NCBI GenBank assembly: GCA_944380695.1
Contig: CALWII010000048.1
Span: 1-29,269 of the forward strand
Length of the DNA: 29,269 nucleotides
Direction of reading: 5' to 3'
DNA from: an uncultured Clostridia bacterium
Lineage (GTDB): Bacteria; Bacillota; Clostridia; Christensenellales; UBA1242
Under the pieces are notes generated by a model. It ran no database searches. It saw nothing but the letters and a program-made list of their open reading frames with translations, and had not been told where the DNA came from. The position numbers and the translations under genes are program-made. This document shows, piece by piece, positions 8,330 through 16,233 of the stretch (position 1 is the first letter of the stretch; every line of letters begins with the position of its first letter).

Positions 8330-8979
8330 TTATTCAAAAACTATAAATTTTGCGGTAGCATCATTATTCTCAATGCAAAGCATAATTTTTCCCTGATAAT
8401 AATAACCTTGTTTAGTCGTGGCAACATTTCTCAACGAGAAAGTGCCATCTAAATAATAATTTAATTCGTAGTCTGTGCCCGCAAAACCAGAAGCCGATTG
8501 ATACAAATAGGTAGCCGTTCCATCTTTCCTAAAAACCAATTTTGTATTTGGCTGACTTGAAAACAAGTCCGATTCAGAAAAATTAATTTCCGTATATTTT
8601 TGTGAAGTTAAGTCAACTGTTCTTACTTTCGTCGCAGTAAAAGTGCCGAGCTCAAAATTGGCCACATTATATTTAATTGAAATAATTTCATCTTTATATG
8701 TTAAAGTCATTGTTTTTTCGCCAGCTGTTTCAGAATCAAAATCAGAAATCATATCAGCTGAAACAGACAAAAGACTTTATTTCCTTCTTCGTCTGTGTAT
8801 GACAAAACCCCAGAAGACACATCTAACTCTTCTTTGAGATTGTAAGAAGTTTTAAAGTATTGAACTAGTTGAAGCTTTTGTTCCGCCTCTCCGCAGCCAG
8901 CCAAAAATAAAACACAGGGCATAACTATTAGGGCAAGTGCAATAAAAACAAAAGTCAGATTTGATTTTTTCTTTAACAT
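8330..8979 (-). pseudogene. Lipoprotein gene with a frameshift, paralog of 7646-8302
   Basis: Two frames together encode one protein of about 216 aa. The first (from 8979) has a lipoprotein signal: a KKK n-region, a hydrophobic core, and lipobox LAGC with Cys29. It continues to GNKVF and then runs into a stop at 8751-8749. The second frame resumes at LSVSADMI and ends at 8330. Adding one T to the TTTT run at 8769-8772 joins them, and the result aligns gap-free with the paralog around that point (GNKVFLSVSADM versus GEELLVEVQADM). So the gene either carries a 1-nt deletion, is phase-variable, or holds a consensus error. No canonical slippery heptamer is present. ATG start; SD GGGGAGG; strong promoter upstream. 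Function unknown. Confidence 0.8.
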
Positions 8980-9004
8980 AATCCTCCCCTCACTTTATTT
9001 GTTT

Positions 9005-9033
9005 ATTCTACAATATAATTTCTACATTGTCAA
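9005..9033 (-). promoter_or_regulatory. Consensus sigma-A promoter for the lipoprotein pair
   Basis: TTGACA (9033-9028), 17 nt, TAGAAT (9010-9005) on the minus strand, about 25 nt ahead of the ATG at 8979. The -35 is perfect and the -10 is 5/6. The very AT-rich stretch from 9034 to the rplQ terminator holds no gene or convincing site. Confidence 0.8.
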
Positions 9034-9199
9034 TTATTAAAAAAATTATTTCTTAAATTAAATAAAAAAAATTAGCTTTATAATTAAAAATTTTTCTATT
9101 TTAACTAAATTTTGACGCAATTTATGTCGAATTTGTTTTATTTTCATATTAGACAAAATAATGTTAATAATAATTTTTTTTTAAATTACAACAAAGTAT

Positions 9200-9231
9200 A
9201 AAAAAATTCTTCCCGAAGAAAGAATTTTTTT
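9200..9231 (-). terminator. Terminator of the S10-spc-alpha operon
   Basis: AAAAAATTCTT (9201-9211) pairs with AAGAATTTTTT (9220-9230) around a short loop; on the minus strand the stem runs into T residues. It begins only about 3 nt beyond the rplQ stop. No transport genes (ecfA/ecfT), which often follow rplQ in Firmicutes, are found here. Confidence 0.75.
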
Positions 9232-9233
9232 AA

Positions 9234-9743
9234 TTAAATCAATTCAACAATCGCCATTTCTGCGGCATCGCCACGACGCTCACCAAGTTTAATAATTCTA
9301 ACATATCCGCCACCTTGACCAAGTTTTTCCGCACGTTCTGCGTATTTAGGTGCATAAACATTGAAAATCTTTTCTAAAAGAGGGTGGTTAATGCCTTTTG
9401 TTCTGTCAACAAAAGCGTTCTTTGGTTCTTTTTCCCCTCGTTGCTCTTGTCTGTCATAAACATAAGCCATAATTTTTCTTCTAGCAGCGAGTTTTGATGG
9501 TCCGTCATTAACAACATCTTTTTTAACTTTAACCCCTTTATCGTCCTTAATATCTTTAGATACTGTTACATTGTCCTTGTAAGTTTTTATTGCAGAAGTT
9601 AAAATCTTCTCTGCGATTGAGCGAACGGCCTTAGCCTTTGCAAGAGTGGTTTCAATTTTACCAAGCCATAAAAGGTCAGTAACTTGTCCTCTTAAAAGAG
9701 CATCTCTTTCCTTTGATGGTCTGCCAAGTTTATCGTTAGCCAT
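9234..9743 (-). CDS. rplQ: 50S ribosomal protein L17 with insertions
   Basis: L17 lies near the peptide exit tunnel of the large subunit. The N-terminal part (KLGRPSKERDALLR; IETTLAKAKAVRS) and the end (GGYVRIIKLGERRGDAAEMAIVEL) match the family. At 169 aa it is about 50 aa longer than typical bacterial L17 (about 112-125). The excess is mainly a Lys/Asp/Val-rich insertion at residues 52-83 and a smaller one near 98-118. ATG start; SD AAGGAG overlapping the rpoA stop. Last gene of the operon. Confidence 0.96.
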   Translation of the reverse strand: MANDKLGRPSKERDALLRGQVTDLLWLGKIETTLAKAKAVRSIAEKILTSAIKTYKDNVTVSKDIKDDKGVKVKKDVVNDGPSKLAARRKIMAYVYDRQEQRGEKEPKNAFVDRTKGINHPLLEKIFNVYAPKYAERAEKLGQGGGYVRIIKLGERRGDAAEMAIVELI

Positions 9744-9755
9744 ACTATTCTCCTT

Positions 9756-10709
9756 TTAATCTTCGTCTTTACGAAGTGAGAGCCCGTAGCTTTCAAGTTT
9801 TTGAATAACCTCGTCAATAGACTTAATTCCCAAATTTTTAACTTTAAGCATATCGCTCCTTGATTTTTTTACAATATCCTCAACTGTGTTAACGCCAGCG
9901 CGTTTAAGACAATTGTAGGACCTAACGGAAAGGTCCATTTCTTCAATAGGAAGTTCCAAAATTTTAACTTGTTTATCTTCCTCTTTGGACACCAAAATAT
10001 CAACATTAGCCATATCTTCGCAAAGCTCAACGAAGAGCCCAACGTGTTCGGTCATAATTTTTCCAGCGAGACTTACGATTTCTGTTGCTTTTATAGTTCC
10101 GTTTGTTTGGACCTCTAAAATCAATTTATCAAAATCAACACTTTGTCCCACACGAGTTGCTTCAACATTAAAGTTAACTCTTTTTACAGGAGAAAAGATA
10201 GAATCCATTGCGATAAAGTCGATATTATCAAACTTTGATTTATTCAATGTACTAGGAACATATCCACGACCATTACCAATCATAACATCCATATCAAGCA
10301 CTGCGCCGTCGTCCATAGTACAAATATGAAGGTCTGGATTAAGGATTTCTACTTCATCATTAGGTTCAAAATCTTTTGCGGTGATTTCACCTGCCCCTGT
10401 TTTTCTTATACGAAGAAATGTTATGAAATTACGATCGTGATTGAATGTTTTGACATAAAGTGTTTTCAAATTAAGAATTATGTCAACAACATCTTCGGTA
10501 ACTCCACGAATAGTTGAAAATTCGTGAGGAACGCCAGCTATTCTCACAGCTATTGGAGCTGCCCCAGGAAGTGCAGAAAGAAGAGTTCTTCTCATACAAT
10601 TTCCCAATGTAATACCATATCCCTTTTCAAGAGGTTCAACGGTAAAACGAGCAAAAGCTCCACCTTCGGTTTCTTCACAAACGATTTTTGGTTTTTCCAT
10701 TTCCATCAT
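9756..10709 (-). CDS. rpoA: RNA polymerase subunit alpha
   Basis: The 317-aa alpha subunit, the dimer scaffold for RNA polymerase assembly and a contact for UP elements and activators. The N-terminal domain (about 1-230) contains GYGITLGNCMRRTLL; an acidic linker follows; the C-terminal domain (about 248-312) has the helix-hairpin-helix pattern around RAGVNTVEDIV and VKNLGIKSIDEV. Two ATGs stand in tandem; AGGAGGG is 8 nt ahead of the first. Confidence 0.98.
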   Translation of the reverse strand: MMEMEKPKIVCEETEGGAFARFTVEPLEKGYGITLGNCMRRTLLSALPGAAPIAVRIAGVPHEFSTIRGVTEDVVDIILNLKTLYVKTFNHDRNFITFLRIRKTGAGEITAKDFEPNDEVEILNPDLHICTMDDGAVLDMDVMIGNGRGYVPSTLNKSKFDNIDFIAMDSIFSPVKRVNFNVEATRVGQSVDFDKLILEVQTNGTIKATEIVSLAGKIMTEHVGLFVELCEDMANVDILVSKEEDKQVKILELPIEEMDLSVRSYNCLKRAGVNTVEDIVKKSRSDMLKVKNLGIKSIDEVIQKLESYGLSLRKDED

Positions 10710-10725
10710 AATTTTATCCCTCCTA

Positions 10726-11352
10726 TTATCTCGAATAAAGCTCGATTACAAGTCTTTCTTGTAAATCAGCGTCAACATCGTCTCTCTTCGGCAATGCTAA
10801 AATTTTACCTTTGAGTGTTTCAGTGTTAAACTCTAACCATTTTGGCATAACAACTTTCATACCTTTAAGAGATTTAATAGGTTGTTTTTCGAGTTTAGCT
10901 TCTTTTATAGCGATTTCATCGCCTGCCTTAACAATGAAAGATGCTATATCAACTCGTCTTCCGTTAACGGTTATAAGCCCGTGATTAACAAGTTGGCGAG
11001 CTTGTTTTCTGCTGGCAGCGATACCCATACGATAAACGACATTGTCAAGCCTTCTTTCAATAAGAGAGAGCATATTTTCACCGGTGACGCCCTTCATTCT
11101 TTCAGCTTCTTCGTAATAAGAGCGCATTTGGTTTTCTAATAAACCATAAATTCTTTTAATTTTTTGTTTTTCACGAAGTTGTGCCCCATATTCAGTGAAA
11201 GTAACCTTTTTCTTTGAATTCCCGTGTTGTCCAGGAATAACTGGTCGTCTTTCCATAGCACATTTTTTAGTAGTGCAACGCTCTCCTTTAAGGAAAAGCT
11301 TGCAACCTTCGCGTCTGCACTGACGGCAGTCTGGTTCAATTCTTCTTGCCAT
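10726..11352 (-). CDS. rpsD: 30S ribosomal protein S4 (zinc-binding form)
   Basis: Primary 16S rRNA-binding protein of the small-subunit body, 208 aa. The N-terminus carries C9-x2-C12, C26 and C31, the cysteine-containing (C+) type, plus an extra Cys17. The S4 RNA-binding domain is at about 97-160 (RRLDNVVYRMG...SRKQARQLVNHG). In several bacteria S4 is the translational repressor of the alpha operon; no leader for that is apparent here. ATG start with AAGGAG. Confidence 0.98.
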   Translation of the reverse strand: MARRIEPDCRQCRREGCKLFLKGERCTTKKCAMERRPVIPGQHGNSKKKVTFTEYGAQLREKQKIKRIYGLLENQMRSYYEEAERMKGVTGENMLSLIERRLDNVVYRMGIAASRKQARQLVNHGLITVNGRRVDIASFIVKAGDEIAIKEAKLEKQPIKSLKGMKVVMPKWLEFNTETLKGKILALPKRDDVDADLQERLVIELYSR

Positions 11353-11365
11353 AGTTTATCTCCTT

Positions 11366-11776
11366 TTAAACTCTTCTTCTCTTTGGAGGTCTGCACCCAT
11401 TGTGTGCAATAGGTGAAACATCTTTGATAAGAGTTACATTAAGGTCACATCCTTGAAGTGAGCGAATAGCAGCTTCTCTTCCGCTTCCAGGACCTTTAAC
11501 GAAAACTTCAACGGAATTAACTCCGTGTTCTTTTGCGACTTTAGCAGCTTCTTCGACGCAAGTTTGAGCAGCAAAAGGTGTGCTCTTTTTAGAGCCTTTC
11601 AACCCAAGTTTTCCAGAAGAGCACCACGATAAAACATTACCTTCACTATCGGTGAAAGTAACGATGGTGTTGTTAAAAGAGGTTTTGATATGAACTTGTC
11701 CTTGAGAGATGTTCTTTGAAACTCTTTTTCTGGTTCTTGTAGTGGTAGGCTTTTTTGTAACTTTAGTTTTTGCCAT
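11366..11776 (-). CDS. rpsK: 30S ribosomal protein S11
   Basis: A platform protein of the 30S subunit, 136 aa. Family blocks are HIKTSFNNTIVTFTD, GLKGSKKSTPFAAQ, VKGPGSGREAAIRSL and the basic end GCRPPKRRRV. The N-terminus (about 22 residues, rich in Lys/Thr/Arg) is a usual basic tail. ATG with AAGGAG; 11 nt after the rpsM stop. Confidence 0.98.
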   Translation of the reverse strand: MAKTKVTKKPTTTRTRKRVSKNISQGQVHIKTSFNNTIVTFTDSEGNVLSWCSSGKLGLKGSKKSTPFAAQTCVEEAAKVAKEHGVNSVEVFVKGPGSGREAAIRSLQGCDLNVTLIKDVSPIAHNGCRPPKRRRV

Positions 11777-11787
11777 TTTTTATCTCC

Positions 11788-12165
11788 TTATTTTCCCTTC
11801 TTTGATGAGCCTGCAACAACCTTTTTAGGACCTTTTCTGGTTCTTGCGTTGTTGTGTGTGTTTTGCCCACGAACAGGCAAACCTTTGCGGTGGCGAAGAC
11901 CACGGTAGCAACCCATTTCACTTAATTTTTTAATGTCAAGACTAACCTTTTTGCGAAGGTCACCTTCGACCATAATATTGTGTTCAATGTAGGAACGAAG
12001 TTTAGCCACTTGTTCATCAGTCAAATCTTTAACTCTGATATCAGGGCTTAACTTTGTCTCTTTGCAAATTTTTGAGGCGGTAACAGGACCAATACCATAG
12101 ATATAGGTTAATCCTATTTCCAGTCTTTTTTCTCTAGGTAAATCAATACCAGCAATTCTTGCCAT
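11788..12165 (-). CDS. rpsM: 30S ribosomal protein S13
   Basis: A head protein contacting P-site tRNA and the inter-subunit bridge, 125 aa. Diagnostic blocks are MARIAGIDLPREKR, GIGPVTASKIC, YRGLRHRKGLPVRGQNTHNNART and a Lys-rich tail. ATG start with GGAGG. Confidence 0.98.
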   Translation of the reverse strand: MARIAGIDLPREKRLEIGLTYIYGIGPVTASKICKETKLSPDIRVKDLTDEQVAKLRSYIEHNIMVEGDLRKKVSLDIKKLSEMGCYRGLRHRKGLPVRGQNTHNNARTRKGPKKVVAGSSKKGK

Positions 12166-12187
12166 AATTATCCTCCAATCCTAACTT

Positions 12188-12304
12188 TTAGCCCTGAGTT
12201 TGTTTATGTTTGGCATCTTTAGGGCAAATAACCATAACTTTTCCATTTCTTTTAATAACTTTGCACTTATCGCAAATAGGTTTAACTGAAGCTCTAACTT
12301 TCAT
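12188..12304 (-). CDS. rpmJ: 50S ribosomal protein L36 (zinc form)
   Basis: A 38-aa protein beginning MKVRASVKPICDKCK and ending HKQTQG. The zinc ligands C11, C14, C27 and H33 are present, so this is the C+ form expected under zinc-replete growth. ATG start, SD AAGGAG; it lies in the usual place between infA and rpsM. Confidence 0.97.
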   Translation of the reverse strand: MKVRASVKPICDKCKVIKRNGKVMVICPKDAKHKQTQG

Positions 12305-12317
12305 AATAATCTCCTTC

Positions 12318-12539
12318 TTAACCCTTGTCTCTCCAAGTTATTCTGCCCTTAGTAAGATCATAAGGGCTCATTTCGACTTTTACTTTATCACCTTCGACGA
12401 CTCTTATGCAATGCATACGGAGTTTGCCAGAGATGTAAGCAATAATGACATGACCATTTACAAGACGAACTTTGAAAGTGGAGTTGGGCAAAAGCTCTTC
12501 AATCACGCCTTCAAACTCAATTACATCTTCTTTTGACAT
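12318..12539 (-). CDS. infA: Translation initiation factor IF-1
   Basis: A 73-aa OB-fold factor that binds the 30S A site during initiation. It starts MSKEDVIEFEG, contains NGHVIIAYISGKLRMHCIRV, and ends with the family signature SPYDLTKGRITWRDK. Its start lies inside the KOW gene (19-nt overlap), and its SD AAAGGAG is within that coding region, implying coupled translation. Confidence 0.98.
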   Translation of the reverse strand: MSKEDVIEFEGVIEELLPNSTFKVRLVNGHVIIAYISGKLRMHCIRVVEGDKVKVEMSPYDLTKGRITWRDKG

Positions 12540-12796
12540 ATCTGCTCCTTTTGAGATTTTAAAAACTTTCTTATAGCGGCATCTATGTTTATGTCGCGAG
12601 CCTCGGCGATAAGGCTTTCGGGAAAGCAGTTTTTGACAACTTTTTTTATGTGTTTTAAATTTTTTCTTTTAGGCTTAAAGATCGAAAGTCTTTTACCATC
12701 AGCAATAAATACTGACTTTTCTGTAACATCGACTACCACAAAGAAATCGCCTTTTTCTTTTCCAGCTGTGGCTAAAACAACATCTCCAATTTTCAT
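12521..12796 (-). CDS. KOW-domain RNA-binding protein (L14e-like)
   Basis: A 91-aa protein with an N-terminal KOW motif (IGDVVLATAGKEKGDFFVV) and a basic centre (KPKRKNLKHIKK). Such a gene between map and infA is common in Clostridia; a ribosome-associated role is inferred and has not been shown to my knowledge. A GTG at 12802 directly follows the map stop but has no SD; the ATG at 12796 has AGGTG a few nt upstream and is preferred. The 3' end overlaps infA. Confidence 0.85.
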   Translation of the reverse strand: MKIGDVVLATAGKEKGDFFVVVDVTEKSVFIADGKRLSIFKPKRKNLKHIKKVVKNCFPESLIAEARDINIDAAIRKFLKSQKEQICQKKM

Positions 12797-12802
12797 TTTC
12801 AC

Positions 12803-13546
12803 CTACAATGTTAAGATTTCCACACCGTTTTTAGTTATTAGTACTGTGTTTTCGTAGTGCGCTGACGGCTTATGGTCTCGTGTAACAATCCCCCAGCCAT
12901 CTTCGAGCATAGCCACATCTCTTTTCCCCAAATTAATCATCGGTTCGATTGCCAAGCAAGTGTTTTCAATAACAATTGGGCCATCGGTTTCTTTCCCATA
13001 ATTTGGGACATTTGGGCTCATATGCATTTTTTTTCCAATACCGTGTCCCACCAATTCACGCACAACACTGTAACCATTTTTTTCAGCGTGAACTTGAATA
13101 GCATTAGAAAGCTTGCCCAGCCTTTCACCCACTTGCAGATGTTTTATTCCCTCAAAAAAGCACTCCCGAGTCACCTGAATTAGTTTCGACTTTTCTGGGG
13201 AAATTTTTCCAACTGGAAAAGTACGAGCAGCATCTCCGTTGTAGCCTTTATAAATAACTCCGACATCGATGCTGATAATATCCCCTTCTTTTAAAATAAC
13301 ATCTTTTGAAGGTATCCCGTGCACAACCATTTCGTTAACAGAAGTGCATATACTTGCAGGAAATCCTTCATATCCTAAAAAGGAAGGGATTCCACCACTG
13401 TCTATTATAAACTTTTTCACCATATTGTCAATATATAAGGTTGAAATATTTGGCTTAATAAGAGTTTCTGCGTAGTTAAGCGCATCTCTTGTTAAGGCAC
13501 CAGCCTTACGCATTAACGCTATTTCGGATTGAGTTAATTGAATCAA
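12803..13546 (-). CDS. map: Methionine aminopeptidase, type I
   Basis: Removes the N-terminal Met from nascent proteins; 247 aa. The five metal ligands are visible: D94, D105, H168, E201 and E232, together with the substrate His in MVVHGI (76). There is no N-terminal zinc or SH3-binding extension. The start is TTG, overlapping the adk TGA as TTGA; SD GGAGG is 7 nt upstream, and the N-terminus (MIQLTQSEIALMRKAG) fits the family. Confidence 0.97.
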   Translation of the reverse strand: MIQLTQSEIALMRKAGALTRDALNYAETLIKPNISTLYIDNMVKKFIIDSGGIPSFLGYEGFPASICTSVNEMVVHGIPSKDVILKEGDIISIDVGVIYKGYNGDAARTFPVGKISPEKSKLIQVTRECFFEGIKHLQVGERLGKLSNAIQVHAEKNGYSVVRELVGHGIGKKMHMSPNVPNYGKETDGPIVIENTCLAIEPMINLGKRDVAMLEDGWGIVTRDHKPSAHYENTVLITKNGVEILTL

Positions 13547-14175
13547 GCTTTCGCCTCCAAATTAAGTAAAAAAGTTTTAACGCGTGCATAGGTTTCATCT
13601 GGAGAAGCAGAATTTGATACCGTCTGCACTTTATCACCGTAGAAGTTTATAAGTGGTGACACTTGATTTTTATAAACTTCCAGACGAGTTTTAATTATTT
13701 CAGGTTTATCGTCATCACGCTGAAACAGTTTTGTGCCACATTTTCTACAATAACCTGTAAATCCCGAATACTTTGTACTGTCAATGTCGCCACATTTAGC
13801 ACAAATTCTTCTGTTTACAAGTCTTTTTTCGAGTTCTTCGAGAGGCAGTTCTATGTTGAGCACGATATCTATATCAGAAATTTTGCTTAAAGATTTAGCT
13901 TGGTCTATGTTACGAGGAAAACCATCTAAAATGAATCCATTTTGACAATCAACTCTTTTTAACCTTTGCCTTAAAACTTTTAAAGTGATATCATCTGGCA
14001 CAAGTTTGCCATAATTGATATAACTTTTCACCTGTTCTCCTAAAGTGCTCTTTCGTTTAATGATATCGCGAAATATATCGCCTGTTGAAATTTGTGGGAC
14101 TTTGAAATCAGCAGAAATTTTCTTTGCGATTGTTCCTTTACCACTCCCCGATGCACCAAGAAGAATAATTTTCAT
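13543..14175 (-). CDS. adk: Adenylate kinase, zinc-binding LID
   Basis: Interconverts AMP + ATP and 2 ADP; 210 aa. P-loop GASGSGKGT (7-15), AMP site TGDIFR (31-36), and LDGFPR (83-88). The LID domain carries a Cys4 zinc site (C125, C128, C143, C146) as in Gram-positive enzymes. ATG start, SD AGGAAGG. It is separated from secY by an unusually long 88-nt spacer. Confidence 0.98.
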   Translation of the reverse strand: MKIILLGASGSGKGTIAKKISADFKVPQISTGDIFRDIIKRKSTLGEQVKSYINYGKLVPDDITLKVLRQRLKRVDCQNGFILDGFPRNIDQAKSLSKISDIDIVLNIELPLEELEKRLVNRRICAKCGDIDSTKYSGFTGYCRKCGTKLFQRDDDKPEIIKTRLEVYKNQVSPLINFYGDKVQTVSNSASPDETYARVKTFLLNLEAKA

Positions 14176-14263
14176 AAAACCTTCCTTTCAAAATATTGTG
14201 GCTGTGGTTGTTAACCACTATGCTTGACGGTGGGAAAATGACTCTCCCACCGGAAAAGCTAAA
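14176..14263 (-). promoter_or_regulatory. Structured secY-adk spacer with two hairpins
   Basis: This 88-nt gap is far longer than the 4-22 nt elsewhere in the operon. It holds a GC-rich 8-bp stem (14228-14235 with 14245-14252, CGGTGGGA/TCCCACCG) and a 6-bp stem (14204-14209 with 14213-14218, GTGGTT/AACCAC). There is no T-run, so it is not a classic terminator. An mRNA processing or stability element, or a local regulatory structure, is possible. Confidence 0.5.
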
Positions 14264-15574
14264 TTAGTTTAAAAATCCTTTGTAGTTTCGCATCAACATT
14301 TGTGCTTCCAATTGTTTATCGAATTCAAGGGCAACGCTTACCATAATCATAAGCCCGGTTGCACTAAATGCATTTATGAGAATTCCCCATCCAACGCTAT
14401 CACCTATGGCTTTAAAGGCTAATGAAGGAATTAATGCGATAAGTGCTAGATATATTGCACCAAAGAAAGTAATTCTACTTGAAATCTTTTTTAAATAATC
14501 TGCCGTAGGCTTCCCGGCTCTTATTCCTGTGATGAACCCGCCTTGTTGTTGAATTCGCTTACTAATATCTTCAGGGTTGAAAGTGATTTGAGCATAAAAG
14601 AACGAAAAGGCCAAAATCAATAATGCCAACAAAACAATGTAAAGCCAAGAGCCTGTTCCCAACCATTCTTGATACCAAGTAAATTCTGGTGCAAAAATTG
14701 AAATAATTAATTGTGGGAAAGTTAAGAGAGCGCTGGCGAAAATGATTGGCATAACACCTGAACCATTAACTTTTATTGGTATAAAAGTGCTTTGCCCACC
14801 ATACATTTTTCTTCCTTTTATTTGTTTTGCATATTGAATAGGAACTTTTCTTTCTGCTCCATCAACAAAAACAATAAGTGCAAAAATTGCAATGACAGCA
14901 ATAAGATAAAGAACTATCGTCCAAATATATGTTATGTCTTGTCCAATAAGTGTTACTGCCTGTGCAAACGATGCGGCTGATGAAGAAAGAATCCCTACGA
15001 AAATAAGAAGACTCATACCGTTCCCGATTCCTAAATCGGTAATTCTTTCGCCAAGCCAAACAGTAAACATACCACCTGCAACTAATACGAGAACTACCCC
15101 AGCGCCAATCAACCAAGTTGGTGCACCAGACCAAAGAGCATTGTTAACATCAAGCCCATCGCTATAAGTAACAACAATACCAATTGCCTGTGCTAGTGCT
15201 AAAATTAGTGCGGCGATTCTAGTGTAAAGATTAATCTTTTTCTTGCCATCTTCTCCTTGCTTTGCAAGTCTTCCGAGCTTTGGAATCGCAACAGTTAAAA
15301 GCTGAATAACAATGCTTGCAGTAATATAAGGTGAAACCCCTAATGCGAGAACTGAACAGTTTTGCAAAGCGTTACCGCTTATCATATTCATTATTCCAAA
15401 GATACTAAATTCTCCAGAAAGATTTGTATTTTCTGCTTCTAAAATTGAAGATATGTCAAATCCTGGAACAGGAAGCCAGCATCCGAGACGGTAAATCAAA
15501 AGAAGAAGTAGTGTAAGTAACAACTTTCTTCTAATGTATTTAATTTTAAAAGCATTAACAATGGTTTTAAACAT
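14264..15574 (-). CDS. secY: Protein translocase subunit SecY
   Basis: The channel of the Sec translocon, a polytopic protein of 436 aa with about ten hydrophobic segments. It starts MFKTIVNAFKIKYIRRK, has the plug region after TM1 and the ribosome-contacting cytosolic loops (ERKVPIQYAKQ; IRAGKPTADYL). A TTG at 15577 adds one residue but is too near the SD AGAGGAG; the ATG at 15574 is 7 nt from it. Only 4 nt separate it from rplO. Confidence 0.97.
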   Translation of the reverse strand: MFKTIVNAFKIKYIRRKLLLTLLLLLIYRLGCWLPVPGFDISSILEAENTNLSGEFSIFGIMNMISGNALQNCSVLALGVSPYITASIVIQLLTVAIPKLGRLAKQGEDGKKKINLYTRIAALILALAQAIGIVVTYSDGLDVNNALWSGAPTWLIGAGVVLVLVAGGMFTVWLGERITDLGIGNGMSLLIFVGILSSSAASFAQAVTLIGQDITYIWTIVLYLIAVIAIFALIVFVDGAERKVPIQYAKQIKGRKMYGGQSTFIPIKVNGSGVMPIIFASALLTFPQLIISIFAPEFTWYQEWLGTGSWLYIVLLALLILAFSFFYAQITFNPEDISKRIQQQGGFITGIRAGKPTADYLKKISSRITFFGAIYLALIALIPSLAFKAIGDSVGWGILINAFSATGLMIMVSVALEFDKQLEAQMLMRNYKGFLN

Positions 15575-15578
15575 CAAC

Positions 15579-16022
15579 TTACTCCTCTATTTTTCCGCCA
15601 GCTTTTTCAATCTTTTCTCTAGCGGTTTTAGTCACTTTATTTGCTTTTATCGTAAGTGGCTTTGTAAGCTGTCCATCACCTAAAATTTTAAGACCATATT
15701 CTTCAATTTTACCGATGAAGCGATTTTCATAAAGAAATTCAATATCAACAACTGTATTAGGTTCTAAAACATCTAAATCTCCGACATTGATGGTTGAATA
15801 TCTTTTAGTAAAATTATAGTTGTTAAATCCACGGATAGGTATTTTTCTAATAAGAGGAATGTTTCCACCTTCGAAGCCGGCTTTTACACCACCACCGCTC
15901 CTAGCGTTTTGTCCCTTATGTCCTTTACCACTTGTTTTTCCGATACCACTGCCAATACCACGACCAACTCTAACTTTTTTGGTAGTAGAACCTGGAGCTG
16001 GTTTAAGATTTCCTATTTGCAT
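15579..16022 (-). CDS. rplO: 50S ribosomal protein L15
   Basis: A 147-aa protein with the extended Gly/Arg/Lys-rich N-terminus of L15 (GRGIGSGIGKTSGKGHKGQ; GGVKAGFEGG), then a globular C-terminus ending EKIEKAGGKIEE. A late assembly protein of the large subunit. ATG start with AGGAGG; adjacent to secY as in almost all bacteria. Confidence 0.98.
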   Translation of the reverse strand: MQIGNLKPAPGSTTKKVRVGRGIGSGIGKTSGKGHKGQNARSGGGVKAGFEGGNIPLIRKIPIRGFNNYNFTKRYSTINVGDLDVLEPNTVVDIEFLYENRFIGKIEEYGLKILGDGQLTKPLTIKANKVTKTAREKIEKAGGKIEE

Positions 16023-16034
16023 AGTTTCCTCCTA

Positions 16035-16223
16035 TTATTCTTCCACCTTAAGCAAATGCTTAACGGCGAAGATACTCCCTCTGATGCTCGCATTATCAGG
16101 CAAAACTTTCGTTTGCCCAAGTTTTTTAAATCCAAGAGCTTCGATAATTTTTGCTTGGTTTTTGTTATAACCGATGGTGCTTTTTATCCAAGTAACTTTA
16201 ATTGTTTTTGACTTTACTGCCAT
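16035..16223 (-). CDS. rpmD: 50S ribosomal protein L30
   Basis: 62 aa beginning MAVKSKTIKVTWIKSTIG, with the family segment LGFKKLGQTKVLPDNASIRG. An in-frame upstream start would add 12 residues overlapping rpsE, but the ATG at 16223 has AGGAGG in place and matches the family length. Confidence 0.97.
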   Translation of the reverse strand: MAVKSKTIKVTWIKSTIGYNKNQAKIIEALGFKKLGQTKVLPDNASIRGSIFAVKHLLKVEE

Positions 16224-16233
16224 AATGCACCTC

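Noticed and set aside
11136..11396. Minus-strand frame of 86 codons overlapping rpsD and rpsK
   Set aside because: It is an out-of-frame shadow of two well-identified ribosomal genes.
14862..15134. Minus-strand 90-codon frame within secY
   Set aside because: It is a shadow frame inside a polytopic membrane protein gene, with no SD or family signal.
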